Assembly (NCBI GenBank): GCA_035480955.1
Contig: DATIHF010000023.1
Coordinates: 1-25,277 of the forward strand
Direction of reading: 5' to 3'
DNA: 25,277 nt
Source: DATIHF01 sp035480955
GTDB taxonomy: Bacteria > Patescibacteriota > Microgenomatia > Woykebacterales > RBG-16-39-9b
Shown here: positions 1 to 5,885 of the stretch, one piece after another
Layout: the number at the start of each line of letters is the position of its first letter
How positions within the stretch are numbered: the stretch's first letter is position 1
Position numbers and translations under genes: made by a program
Notes under the pieces: generated by a model
Database searches by the model: none
The model's input: the letters and a program-made list of their open reading frames with translations, nothing else
What the model was told of the DNA's origin: nothing

Positions 1-614
1 ACATTGATAACGTAAATCGTTGGTTTGATGGTGATTAGTGGCAACCCAGTGGCAAACTCTTCCTCGACAAAAATATCTTTAGCCAAAATCCCCTTTTCTA
101 GTCCTTCTTTGAGCTGTCGGTAAGCAGCCAACTTTTTCTCAGCATTCTTTTCTTTGGCTTTGACATCTTTTTCTGCATTAAAAATTAATTTCTCAATTGT
201 TTCCAGATCCGCCAAGATAAGCTCGGTGTTGATCGTCTCAACATCACTTTTAGCATCAGTTGAAGATTCGGAGCGCAGTACATTGTCATCTTCAAAATCG
301 CGGACCACGTGAGCGATTGCGTCCACTTCTCTGATGTGAGAGAGAAATTTATTACCCAGTCCCTCACCAGCGGCTGCACCTTTAACCAAACCAGCGATAT
401 CAACAAATTCGACTGCCGCTGGAATGATCTTTTCGGTTTTAACCACCTCGGCAAGTTTGGCTAAGCGTTCGTCAGGAACTTCGACCACGCCAATATTGGG
501 GTCGATAGTTGTGAACGGGTAATTGGCCGCCTCCGCGACTTGTTTTTTGAGCAGGGCATTAAATAATGTAGATTTGCCAACATTCGGCAAACCGACTATT
601 CCGACTTTCAGCAT
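1..614 (-). CDS. ychF: Ribosome-associated GTPase/ATPase YchF, N-terminal part
   Basis: About 204 N-terminal codons; the rest lies beyond the left edge. The P-loop GLPNVGKS is at residues 8-15, with TTIDPN at 35-40 (switch region) and VDIAGLVKGA at 71-80 (G3, DxxG). These are hallmarks of the Obg-related YchF/OLA1 family, which binds ribosomes and usually prefers ATP to GTP. The visible part ends inside the NVxKP-like region (ITIKPTIYVINV), before the TGS domain. The ATG at 614 has no Shine-Dalgarno sequence. A TAAAAT box sits 7 bases upstream with TTGTTT 17 bases further up, so the mRNA is probably leaderless. Identity is secure from the motifs; function is from family knowledge. Confidence 0.95.
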   Translation of the reverse strand, partial: MLKVGIVGLPNVGKSTLFNALLKKQVAEAANYPFTTIDPNIGVVEVPDERLAKLAEVVKTEKIIPAAVEFVDIAGLVKGAAAGEGLGNKFLSHIREVDAIAHVVRDFEDDNVLRSESSTDAKSDVETINTELILADLETIEKLIFNAEKDVKAKEKNAEKKLAAYRQLKEGLEKGILAKDIFVEEEFATGLPLITIKPTIYVIN

Positions 615-621
615 GTGAGTG

Positions 622-658
622 ATTTTACCTGTTTAATAGCTACTAAACAAGGTAAAAT
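622..658. promoter_or_regulatory. Inverted repeat covering the ychF promoter
   Basis: ATTTTACCT-GTTTA is followed by an 8-base centre and TAAAC-A-AGGTAAAAT, 14 pairs with one bulged base. Each outer arm contains a TAAAAT -10 box. The minus-strand box (627-622) lies 7 bases before the ychF ATG with TTGTTT at 650-645. The plus-strand box could drive transcription toward 681. It may be an operator or simply a symmetric divergent promoter. Confidence 0.5.
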
Positions 659-680
659 AAATCGAAATGAAAGAGGGAAA

Positions 681-776
681 ATGGACAGCTGGGCACTCCG
701 CGATTGCAGTGATTTAGCTGAAAGAATGGTGCAAACTATTACTGCTGTAAAAGAAAAACAAATAAATTGGCTTTAG
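681..776 (+). CDS. Possible 31-residue micro-protein
   Basis: An ATG at 681 opens 31 codons ending in TAG at 774-776; the product starts MDSWALRDCSDLAERM and ends in KEKQINWL. A GAGGG stretch lies 3-4 bases before the ATG, closer than ideal, and a plus-strand TAAAAT box is about 23 bases upstream. The peptide could form one amphipathic helix. There is no homology evidence and short ORFs of this size arise by chance, so this is only a candidate. Another 16-codon ORF overlaps it from 667 in a different frame. Confidence 0.25.
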   Translation: MDSWALRDCSDLAERMVQTITAVKEKQINWL

Positions 777-789
777 GTCTTTTAACTTA

Positions 790-818
790 TTGACAAGGAT
801 AACAGATAGATTTAAATT
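790..818 (+). promoter_or_regulatory. Consensus promoter of the small coiled-coil gene
   Basis: A perfect TTGACA (790-795), a 17-base spacer and TAAATT (813-818) end 8 bases before the ATG at 827. Transcription would start within a base or two of the ATG, with no room for a ribosome binding site. The paralogue at 4297 has the same arrangement with the same two hexamers. Confidence 0.75.
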
Positions 819-826
819 AAATTCTT

Positions 827-1045
827 ATGGATGACAAAGATTTAGAAGCAATTGGTAATCTCCTCGACAAAAAACTTGATGAAGGTCTGAGACCAATCAA
901 GAATCAACTTGACACCAACACCTCAGCTACGGTGAGGATCGAGCAAAAAATAGATTCTGCACTAGAACTTCGCCAAGATGTTTCAGAAATTCGAAGTCAG
1001 GTCAAAAACCACGAAGCAAGAATTGCAAACGTAGAAAAAATCTAA
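827..1045 (+). CDS. Small coiled-coil protein, paralogue of 4297-4557
   Basis: A 72-residue charged, cysteine-free protein without signal peptide or membrane segment, probably cytoplasmic. The N-terminus DLEAIGNLLDKKLDEGLRPI is followed by a helical heptad region; residues around 38-60 contain RIEQKIDSALELRQDVSEIR. The protein encoded at 4297-4557 has nearly the same core (IEQKIDSALELRQDVSEVR) and a related N-terminus (DLRAIGEIVKP), so the two are paralogues. The pattern predicts oligomerisation through a parallel coiled coil, but no activity can be named. The gene appears monocistronic and is probably read from a leaderless mRNA. Confidence 0.75.
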   Translation: MDDKDLEAIGNLLDKKLDEGLRPIKNQLDTNTSATVRIEQKIDSALELRQDVSEIRSQVKNHEARIANVEKI

Positions 1046-1138
1046 CCCTCTCAATTTTTCAAAATAAACTAATCAAAGCAAAGATTGGCCTTCAAGATAT
1101 AAAAAGGTGCATCCCACCCCTTCTTTCTTTTATTAAGA

Positions 1139-1216
1139 TTATACTGCTCCGCCGCAAAAAAGTGTATACTTTGGGTAATTCAACGGAAGAAGTAGCCGAA
1201 AGGCTGGAGGTGAATC
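1139..1216 (+). promoter_or_regulatory. Cassette leader, copy 1
   Basis: The stretch resembles 6633-6715 almost base for base: TTATACT, a run containing CGCAA/TGCAA, then GTGTATACTTTG (TATACT at 1165-1170 as the likely -10), AATTCAA, CGGAAG, GCCGAAAGGCTGG and a GGAGG ribosome binding site. The short GCC-GAAA-GGC hairpin just before the Shine-Dalgarno sequence is kept in both copies. Such conservation outside coding sequence suggests a shared origin and perhaps shared control. Confidence 0.7.
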
Positions 1217-1564
1217 GTGTCCAAAGACTCACGAATTAAGGACTCTGTAAAGAGATACGCCACTCGGCTTCTTGGTTTGGGGCTGATTGACAAGTTGGTG
1301 CTGGTTGTGGATTTGGAGCAGAACAAGGCTACTCTGTACCACGTCTTCATTGACGAAACCAAACCAGCCGAAATCAAGGACTCTCGCTATGCGGAGATGA
1401 CCAGACTTGGAAGTGAGTTCGAGGATGAGGTTAAGGACATCCTGAAGGTCAGAGTGACCTACCTCAACCCTTCCGCACTTTCAAAAGCTCGTGAGCACTT
1501 CTCCGACTCCCAGACTTTCGAGGTTGTCGAAGTAGAGCTTGCCCAACTTGCGGTGCAAGGCTAG
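1217..1564 (+). CDS. Unknown 115-residue protein, first gene of a cassette
   Basis: The GTG start at 1217 lies 6 bases after GGAGG (1206-1210). The protein is soluble-looking, with a basic N-terminus (about 1-18), an alternating hydrophobic stretch (LGLIDKLVLVVDLEQNKATL, about 19-40) that suggests beta strands, and an acidic C-terminal half rich in helix formers. No signal peptide, cysteine cluster or known catalytic motif is visible and I do not recognise the family. The next gene begins 10 bases after the stop, so the two are cotranscribed with the third gene up to the terminator at 2175-2205. The coding sequence looks more G+C-rich than the flanking chromosome. Confidence 0.7.
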   Translation: MSKDSRIKDSVKRYATRLLGLGLIDKLVLVVDLEQNKATLYHVFIDETKPAEIKDSRYAEMTRLGSEFEDEVKDILKVRVTYLNPSALSKAREHFSDSQTFEVVEVELAQLAVQG

Positions 1565-1574
1565 GAGGAGACCA

Positions 1575-1805
1575 ATGGCTCGTGAATCTAAGCAGAGGCC
1601 GTCTGATCCTCGACCTAGACCAGTGAGTGAGTACCTAGAGGTATTAGAAGCGGGTCGGCAAAGACGACAACAAGCCTTTCTCCAGATTGAGGAGTGGGCA
1701 GGAGAGGAGTACGAAGAGTTTCAACGAAACCTCAGACTCCTCAGCCAAGAACACGGTCAGGAATTTCGTTGTCCTGGGATTGTAAGAAGGAGATGGGAGT
1801 TATGA
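1575..1805 (+). CDS. Unknown 76-residue highly charged protein
   Basis: The ATG at 1575 follows GGAGGAG (1564-1570) with a 4-base gap, the clearest start in this frame; an in-frame upstream start at 1539 would overlap the preceding gene and lacks that site. The product opens with an Arg/Pro-rich segment (residues 1-18) followed by one long amphipathic helix rich in Glu, Arg and Gln. It has a single Cys and no membrane segment. Its stop (TGA 1803-1805) overlaps the ATG of the next gene as ATGA, implying translational coupling. Function is unknown; a small nucleic-acid- or protein-binding partner is only a guess. Confidence 0.65.
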   Translation: MARESKQRPSDPRPRPVSEYLEVLEAGRQRRQQAFLQIEEWAGEEYEEFQRNLRLLSQEHGQEFRCPGIVRRRWEL

Positions 1806-2146
1806 CGGGAATGGGCACCAAACGAAAGCCAAACATAATTCGGCTGCGGGTGAAATCAAAGGAGTACCCTAAGGGCGACAAATGCGGACTCTGTGGCGGA
1901 GAAGTTGAGAAGACCACAATCGAGTTCCCAATCGTTAGGGATTATGATGAGGGTTGGATCAGGATCGATCTTGTGGACTTTCCTGTCCTGATCTGTCACG
2001 GACAGTGCGACGGACAACAGTGGTTCCTACGCAAGCTTAGCAAATCTCTGGAAACCACAGTTGACCGCTTATTCCAGGCAGTCCTCGAGGGGAAAGAGCT
2101 GTCTAAGGTGTACATCAACCCGAAACTGGCGGAGCTCGTAACATAA
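1802..2146 (+). CDS. Unknown 114-residue protein with possible zinc-binding cysteines
   Basis: The ATG at 1802 overlaps the preceding stop; AAGGAG lies at 1785-1790. Residues about 26-32 carry CGLCGG, and a second cysteine group (CHGQC) follows about 40 residues later after a hydrophobic FPVLI. CxxCGG plus a distant cysteine pair after a hydrophobic strand resembles the layout of YgiT/MqsA-type zinc fingers, though the second knuckle is not a classic CxxC. The C-terminal part looks helical. It is the last gene of the cassette and is followed by a strong hairpin. A metal-binding role is plausible; an antitoxin role would be speculation because no partner toxin is recognised. Confidence 0.65.
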   Translation: MTGMGTKRKPNIIRLRVKSKEYPKGDKCGLCGGEVEKTTIEFPIVRDYDEGWIRIDLVDFPVLICHGQCDGQQWFLRKLSKSLETTVDRLFQAVLEGKELSKVYINPKLAELVT

Positions 2147-2174
2147 CGACCACCAAATTCAGACGCAGATAACT

Positions 2175-2205
2175 AAAGGACGACCAACTGGCCGTCCTTT
2201 CCCTT
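2175..2205 (+). terminator. Cassette terminator, copy 1
   Basis: AAAGGACG (2175-2182) pairs with CGTCCTTT (2193-2200), with a further CCA/TGG stem inside. The T-tract is interrupted (TTTCCCTTG). The core GGACGACCA...TGGCCGTCC recurs after the cassettes ending at 6928 and 9690. Confidence 0.85.
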
Positions 2206-2402
2206 GTAAAGTTGCTTGACCGATAGTAAATTGCTTTCTTTCCTCGGGTGTGTTACACTCTAGTTGTTGAAATAGATTTGAGCTTTCGCAAGATTATTCC
2301 CTTCTTTAAAACAAGACTGGTTATCTTTGATAGTTAGCTCCTAAGATGACTTGTTCTGTTTACAATTTCTGATCTGTCTTAGTTTTCTTTTTCACAAAAA
2401 AT

Positions 2403-3671
2403 ATGTACCAAAATTCTAGAAATTCTGGTTTTAAACGAACCAGCATTCGCGGTAACCGCAACCGCTTCGGTCGCCCTGCAAATGGAGGCGGCTTTAACCG
2501 TGGTTTTAATGGTAACAATCGAGGCTTTCAAAACCGTCCCCGAGTCTTGGGACCAAAAAGTAAATTGACCAACGCTGACCACAATATTTTTATTAAAAAA
2601 GCTTCCGAGGCAGTAGTCTCTGAAAGCTATCAGCCCCACAACAGCTTTATTGATTTTGCAATCAACGACACATTAAAGAGAAACATCGTCAAACGCGGCT
2701 ACACTCAGCCAACTCCGATCCAAGATAAAGCAATCCAGCCGATCCTTGACGGACGAGATTTGATTGGTCTCGCCAACACCGGAACTGGTAAAACCGCCGC
2801 TTTTCTGATTCCTTTGATCGATAAGATGGTCAAAAACCGCAACGAAAGAGTGCTGATCATTACTCCGACCCGGGAACTAGCTGGGCAGATCAATACTGAG
2901 CTGAAAGAGTTTTCTTTTGGGCTAAACATTTTTTCTTCGATCGTCATCGGTGGAGCCAATCTTCATCGCCAAATGTCAGATCTGCGACGTCGACCCAATG
3001 TTGTCATTGGTACGCCCGGTAGAATTAAGGACTTAATTGAGCGTAGAGCCCTCAATCTCGCTGATTTTAAAAACTTTGTCCTTGATGAAGTGGATCTCAT
3101 GGTTGATATTGGTTTTATCCGTGACGTACAGTACTTTATCTCCCTGCTTCCTGTGGAACGCCAATCACTCTTTTTCTCAGCGACTATCCCCCCTAAAGTC
3201 CAAGATATTTTACAGGCCTTTGTCAGAGACGCAGTGACTGTGTCTGTCCAAACCCAACCAACTAGCGAAAACGTTGATCAGGACGTTGTTCGCGTACTCG
3301 ATCGCAACAAAAAGGTCGATCAGCTCCACGATCTACTGATCAAAGACGAGTTTAACAAAGTGATGATCTTTGGCCGCACCAAACACGGGATCGAAAAGCT
3401 CAATAAACAGCTCACCTCCCGAGGTTTCTCAGTCGGGGCGATTCACGGTAACCGAACTCAAGGCCAGCGCCAAAGAATTCTCAGAAGCTTCAAAGAAGAC
3501 CAGATCAATATCCTCTTGGCGACTGATGTCGCCTCTCGAGGACTGGATATCGATAATGTCTCTCACGTGATCAATTACGACTTGCCGGAAACTTACGAAG
3601 ACTACATTCACCGCATTGGCCGTACTGGTCGAGCCGACAAAAAAGGCAAAGCGCTCACCTTTGTGGAATAA
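2403..3671 (+). CDS. DEAD-box family ATP-dependent RNA helicase (DEVD variant)
   Basis: A 422-residue helicase with the full motif set: Q motif GYTQPTPIQ (99-107), Walker A ANTGTGKT (124-131), PTREL (155-159), TPGR (204-207), motif II as DEVD (228-231) instead of DEAD, SAT (259-261), RGLDI (379-383) and HRIGRTGR (403-410). The first 50 residues are a basic, Gly/Asn/Arg-rich tail of the RGG type, which in such enzymes helps RNA binding. The protein stops soon after motif VI, so it lacks the C-terminal extension common in RhlE/CsdA-like relatives. It should unwind short RNA duplexes in ribosome assembly or mRNA turnover. No Shine-Dalgarno sequence precedes the ATG, and about 140 bases of AT-rich possible leader lie upstream (from about 2260), a common setting for cold-responsive helicases. 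Confidence 0.95.
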   Translation: MYQNSRNSGFKRTSIRGNRNRFGRPANGGGFNRGFNGNNRGFQNRPRVLGPKSKLTNADHNIFIKKASEAVVSESYQPHNSFIDFAINDTLKRNIVKRGYTQPTPIQDKAIQPILDGRDLIGLANTGTGKTAAFLIPLIDKMVKNRNERVLIITPTRELAGQINTELKEFSFGLNIFSSIVIGGANLHRQMSDLRRRPNVVIGTPGRIKDLIERRALNLADFKNFVLDEVDLMVDIGFIRDVQYFISLLPVERQSLFFSATIPPKVQDILQAFVRDAVTVSVQTQPTSENVDQDVVRVLDRNKKVDQLHDLLIKDEFNKVMIFGRTKHGIEKLNKQLTSRGFSVGAIHGNRTQGQRQRILRSFKEDQINILLATDVASRGLDIDNVSHVINYDLPETYEDYIHRIGRTGRADKKGKALTFVE

Positions 3672-3692
3672 CAAACGGACTTTGTGGAATAA
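3659..3692 (+). repeat. Direct duplication of the helicase 3' end
   Basis: CTTTGTGGAATAA, which encodes the last codons and stop of the helicase, occurs again 21 bases later in the same frame (3680-3692). The result is two in-frame copies of TFVE-stop. A short slippage or a small insertion/deletion at the gene end could explain it. Confidence 0.7.
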
Positions 3693-3698
3693 AGAGAT

Positions 3699-4145
3699 TT
3701 AAGTTCTACCTGAGGGGTTAATCACGGCAACTATTACTAACAGTAAAAATATTAGTAGTTGGGCTACAACTATAATTGCTGCAGCAATTGACCACCCACG
3801 TTGAGTTTTGTTGAAAGATTCCACACTATCCCAATGTTTTGCCTGCCAAGCCCATTTTCGACCATAGATCCCCAATACAAAAGGCATAGCGATATTTACA
3901 AAAGGTACAAAACACAACAAACTTATCCAAACTCCGTTGAAAATACCCCAAATCAAACTAAAGTAAAACGGCCCCCATCCCCAACCTTCCACTCCAGGAG
4001 GTATTACACTTTTAGTACCCATTCCGGAAGTATTTTGCTCAGCATAAGACTGGGTTGGTTGTTGAACAGTAACCGGAGGAGTCAATCGATTAGGATTTTG
4101 TTGCTGAATGGGTGGTGCAACTTGTTGATTTTGCTGATCTGGCAT
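3699..4145 (-). CDS. Small two- to three-pass membrane protein with Gln/Pro-rich tail
   Basis: A 148-residue protein. Residues 1-45 are rich in Gln, Pro, Asn and Thr and probably unstructured. Then come GWGWGPFYFSLIWGIFNGVW and a hydrophobic stretch to about residue 95, the aromatic segment KWAWQAKHWDS, and a last strong membrane helix near 120-142. The W-rich pattern around two helices is familiar from small conserved CPR membrane proteins of unknown role. It is monocistronic and convergent with the helicase. Its promoter (TTGACT, 17 bases, GATAAT) ends 7 bases before the ATG, so the mRNA is likely leaderless. Function is not known. Confidence 0.75.
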   Translation of the reverse strand: MPDQQNQQVAPPIQQQNPNRLTPPVTVQQPTQSYAEQNTSGMGTKSVIPPGVEGWGWGPFYFSLIWGIFNGVWISLLCFVPFVNIAMPFVLGIYGRKWAWQAKHWDSVESFNKTQRGWSIAAAIIVVAQLLIFLLLVIVAVINPSGRT

Positions 4146-4152
4146 TAATTAA

Positions 4153-4181
4153 ATTATCGCCATAAAATAATTTATAGTCAA
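4153..4181 (-). promoter_or_regulatory. Promoter of the 3699-4145 gene
   Basis: On the minus strand TTGACT (4181-4176), a 17-base spacer and GATAAT (4158-4153) end 7 bases before the ATG at 4145. Both hexamers match consensus at five of six positions. Confidence 0.75.
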
Positions 4182-4260
4182 TACCAACCCGCCTTTATTA
4201 ATTTACCTTACTATACCGCAACCTTTACTTAATGGGTTTCCTGTAGTAAATTTTTTAATC

Positions 4261-4289
4261 TTGACACAACCTGCTTAAAGAACTAAATT
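4261..4289 (+). promoter_or_regulatory. Promoter of the second coiled-coil gene
   Basis: TTGACA (4261-4266), 17 bases, TAAATT (4284-4289), then 7 bases to the ATG. Both hexamers and the spacing are identical to those before the paralogue at 827, although the spacer sequence differs, which suggests selection on this promoter type. Confidence 0.75.
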
Positions 4290-4296
4290 TATCTTT

Positions 4297-4557
4297 ATGC
4301 TGACAAAATCTGACTTAAGAGCGATTGGGGAAATAGTCAAACCAATTAAGAACGAGGTTTCCGAAATTAAAGAGACCCTAGACAGACATTCTGAGGTACT
4401 GGACAGACATTCTGAGATATTAGAGACCCACACCGGCAGTTTGATCGAGATAGAACAAAAGATCGACTCAGCACTTGAGCTTCGCCAGGATGTTTCCGAA
4501 GTCAGAATTCAAGCAAAAGATCATGAACAGAGAATCTCCGAACTCGAAACTCACTAG
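4297..4557 (+). CDS. Small coiled-coil protein, paralogue of 827-1045
   Basis: An 86-residue, cysteine-free, highly charged protein that should form a long coiled coil. It differs from the paralogue by a longer middle with an internal tandem heptad (DRHSEVL then DRHSEIL), visible also in the DNA as a repeated GACAGACATTCTGAG. The C-terminal half shares IEQKIDSALELRQDVSEVR with the other copy. Lack of a signal peptide or membrane helix points to the cytoplasm. The copies may form hetero-oligomers, but no activity is recognisable. The start is probably leaderless, as the -10 box is 7 bases away. Confidence 0.75.
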   Translation: MLTKSDLRAIGEIVKPIKNEVSEIKETLDRHSEVLDRHSEILETHTGSLIEIEQKIDSALELRQDVSEVRIQAKDHEQRISELETH

Positions 4558-4602
4558 TACTTCCCCCATTTCTTGAATTTTATTGGAATTAGTGTTCGAG
4601 GA
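4544..4602. terminator. Possible shared hairpin between convergent genes
   Basis: CTCGAA-act-CACTA at the end of the plus-strand gene can pair with TAGTG-TTCGAG at the end of the minus-strand gene, with a 3-base bulge and a loop of about 34 bases. No strong T-tract is seen on either side, so this is a weak terminator candidate for both transcripts. Confidence 0.3.
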
Positions 4603-4879
4603 TAAATACTGGAATTGCCGCAGCAATGAGAAAAGCAATCTGGATAAGCAAAACCAAGATTGCTTGTTTTGGTTTTTTAGGCAAGTAAATGATCGCGAAG
4701 ATTGCAATTGCGATCACTTGAGCAATCATAAGTAGTTGCCAAAGGTGCGCCGCTCCCCCTTCATCTCCAGTCGGTTCTGGTCCAAAAAAGTAAACCCAGA
4801 GCCAAGGTAAAGTCAGTGCTCCGATTGATATTGCAATCGGAATCCACCCAGCTGGTTTTTTAATTAAAGTAAAGTCCAC
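4589..4879 (-). CDS. Small three-helix membrane protein
   Basis: A 96-residue protein with three predicted membrane helices (about 12-32, 46-66 and 72-92). An acidic loop GPEPTGDEGGAAH separates the first two helices and a basic YLPKKPKQ turn separates the last two. I chose the GTG at 4879 because a TATAAT box ends exactly 6 bases upstream, the spacing seen at several other genes here. Longer in-frame starts to 5137 would run through the divergent DUF1801 gene. The family is not recognised. It is divergent from the DUF1801 gene and the two share a short promoter region. Confidence 0.65.
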   Translation of the reverse strand: MDFTLIKKPAGWIPIAISIGALTLPWLWVYFFGPEPTGDEGGAAHLWQLLMIAQVIAIAIFAIIYLPKKPKQAILVLLIQIAFLIAAAIPVFILEH

Positions 4880-4885
4880 GAAACT

Positions 4886-4891
4886 ATTATA
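4886..4891 (-). promoter_or_regulatory. -10 box of the 96-residue membrane protein
   Basis: TATAAT on the minus strand, 6 bases before GTG 4879. No convincing -35 box is present. A GGGAGG just upstream of the box would lie outside the transcript, so it is probably not a ribosome binding site. Confidence 0.6.
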
Positions 4892-4905
4892 CCTCCCTCT
4901 TCCAT

Positions 4906-4932
4906 TTGTCAGTAAAATTCGCATGATATAAT
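4906..4932 (+). promoter_or_regulatory. Extended -10 promoter of the DUF1801 gene
   Basis: TTGTCA (4906-4911), a short 15-base spacer and TGATATAAT (4924-4932), an extended -10 element, lie 7 bases before the ATG at 4940. The mRNA should begin at or next to the start codon. Confidence 0.7.
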
Positions 4933-4939
4933 TCCTCAA

Positions 4940-5383
4940 ATGGCCGAGCTCAAAACCAAAGTAACTGGTGAAAGCGTCACAGATTTTCTCAACAAAGTCT
5001 CTGATGAGACCAAACGTAAAGATAGTTTTACGCTTCTGAAAATTTTTGAAGAAGTAACTCACGAAAAAGCTAAAATGTGGGGGTCCGCAATAGTTGGATT
5101 CGGACAATACCACTACAAATCCGAAAGAAGTTCTCAAGAAGGTGACTGGCCCCTCGTAGGTTTTTCCCCTCGCAAAGCCGCACTGACACTTTATCTGATG
5201 CTGGGGTTAATAACTCCAGATTCTGTTCTGATAGCCAAACTTGGCAAACACAAAACTAGCAAAGGCTGTCTTTATATAAATAAATTGTCTGATATCGATG
5301 AAAGTGTTTTGCGAAAATTGATCAAACAATGCGTCTTGGAAAAAAAAAAAGAAATACCCCTCTTAACCAGTACTCTCAGCTAG
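4940..5383 (+). CDS. DUF1801 (YdhG-like) domain protein
   Basis: A 147-residue single-domain protein. Typical family features are the opening VTDFLNKVSDETKRKDS (about 12-29), KMWGSAIVGFGQYHYK (about 45-60), the GDWPLVGFSPRK segment (about 68-80), LGKHKTSKGCLYI (about 103-115) and a C-terminal Lys-rich helix. Members are small cytoplasmic proteins with a YdhG-like fold; no reaction is established. The last 21 bases overlap the convergent gene 5363-5782, which is tight packing and can give antisense interference. A run of A bases at about 5340-5350 encodes lysines near the C-terminus and may be a slippage site. Confidence 0.85.
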   Translation: MAELKTKVTGESVTDFLNKVSDETKRKDSFTLLKIFEEVTHEKAKMWGSAIVGFGQYHYKSERSSQEGDWPLVGFSPRKAALTLYLMLGLITPDSVLIAKLGKHKTSKGCLYINKLSDIDESVLRKLIKQCVLEKKKEIPLLTSTLS

Positions 5384-5782
5384 CATCACCCCAAAAGTAG
5401 CAATTAATAGAATTGTGAGAAAAGAAATCCAAGCCCAAGTAATATTGGGCGAAGGAGGAGTTCCGGCTTTCGCTTTTGCAGCAGCTTGCCTAGCAATATA
5501 TATTGATGCACCTGCCATTCCCAAGAAAAGTACGAGCTTTGCGGTCAACAATGGATTACCTCTGAATTTGTCATATTCACTCCAGGCAAGATAAAGACCT
5601 GTCAAAAGTTGGGTAAGAAAAATAAAAGGGCCAAATTTGGCAAAGCGCTGCATCACCTTCATGCTCTCGGGAACAAAAGGTTTGGTCGTTAATACAAGCA
5701 AAGAAGTAAAAGCCATTCCAATGATAAGCCCAGCCCCAATAACGTGGATTATTAAAACTAGTGTGTGAAACCACTCTGGCAT
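5363..5782 (-). CDS. Four-helix membrane protein, CopD/DUF2269-like
   Basis: A 139-residue integral membrane protein with helices near 7-29, 46-67, 78-98 and 115-135. The first helix holds a conserved-looking histidine (LVLIIHVIGAGLIIGMAF), the second FGPFIFLTQLLTGLYLAW. Buried His in a four-helix bundle is typical of the CopD/DUF2269/DUF2214 superfamily, which includes putative heme or copper proteins, but the resemblance is loose and no ligand can be assigned. It overlaps the DUF1801 gene by 21 bases at the 3' ends. The promoter fits TTGCAT, 17 bases, TTTAAT, 6 bases, ATG, again leaderless. Confidence 0.7.
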   Translation of the reverse strand: MPEWFHTLVLIIHVIGAGLIIGMAFTSLLVLTTKPFVPESMKVMQRFAKFGPFIFLTQLLTGLYLAWSEYDKFRGNPLLTAKLVLFLGMAGASIYIARQAAAKAKAGTPPSPNITWAWISFLTILLIATFGVMLAESTG

Positions 5783-5788
5783 AAGTTG

Positions 5789-5817
5789 ATTAAAACACTT
5801 GAGTAAGTTTTATGCAA
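5789..5817 (-). promoter_or_regulatory. Promoter of the four-helix membrane protein
   Basis: Minus-strand TTGCAT (5817-5812), a 17-base spacer and TTTAAT (5794-5789) end 6 bases before the ATG at 5782. Confidence 0.65.
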
Positions 5818-5828
5818 TAAAAAATAGG

Positions 5829-5861
5829 AAAAAGAAACGGGAAAGAGTGCATTCTTTCCCG
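5829..5861 (-). terminator. Intrinsic terminator of the 231-residue protein gene
   Basis: On the minus strand CGGGAAAGA (5861-5853) and TCTTTCCCG (5846-5838) form a perfect 9-pair stem with a 6-base loop, followed by TTTCTTTTT. It lies 25 bases after the stop of the gene ending at 5886. Confidence 0.9.
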
Positions 5862-5885
5862 CGTCACCGATGTCACCTCAACGCA

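Noticed and set aside
1101..1130. Terminator after the first coiled-coil gene
   Set aside because: AAGGTG and CACCCCTT can pair only with bulges and the T-run is broken; the evidence is too weak to list.
4880..5137. Upstream extension of the 96-residue membrane protein
   Set aside because: The extended frame runs antisense through the DUF1801 gene, and a TATAAT box directly before GTG 4879 marks a better start.
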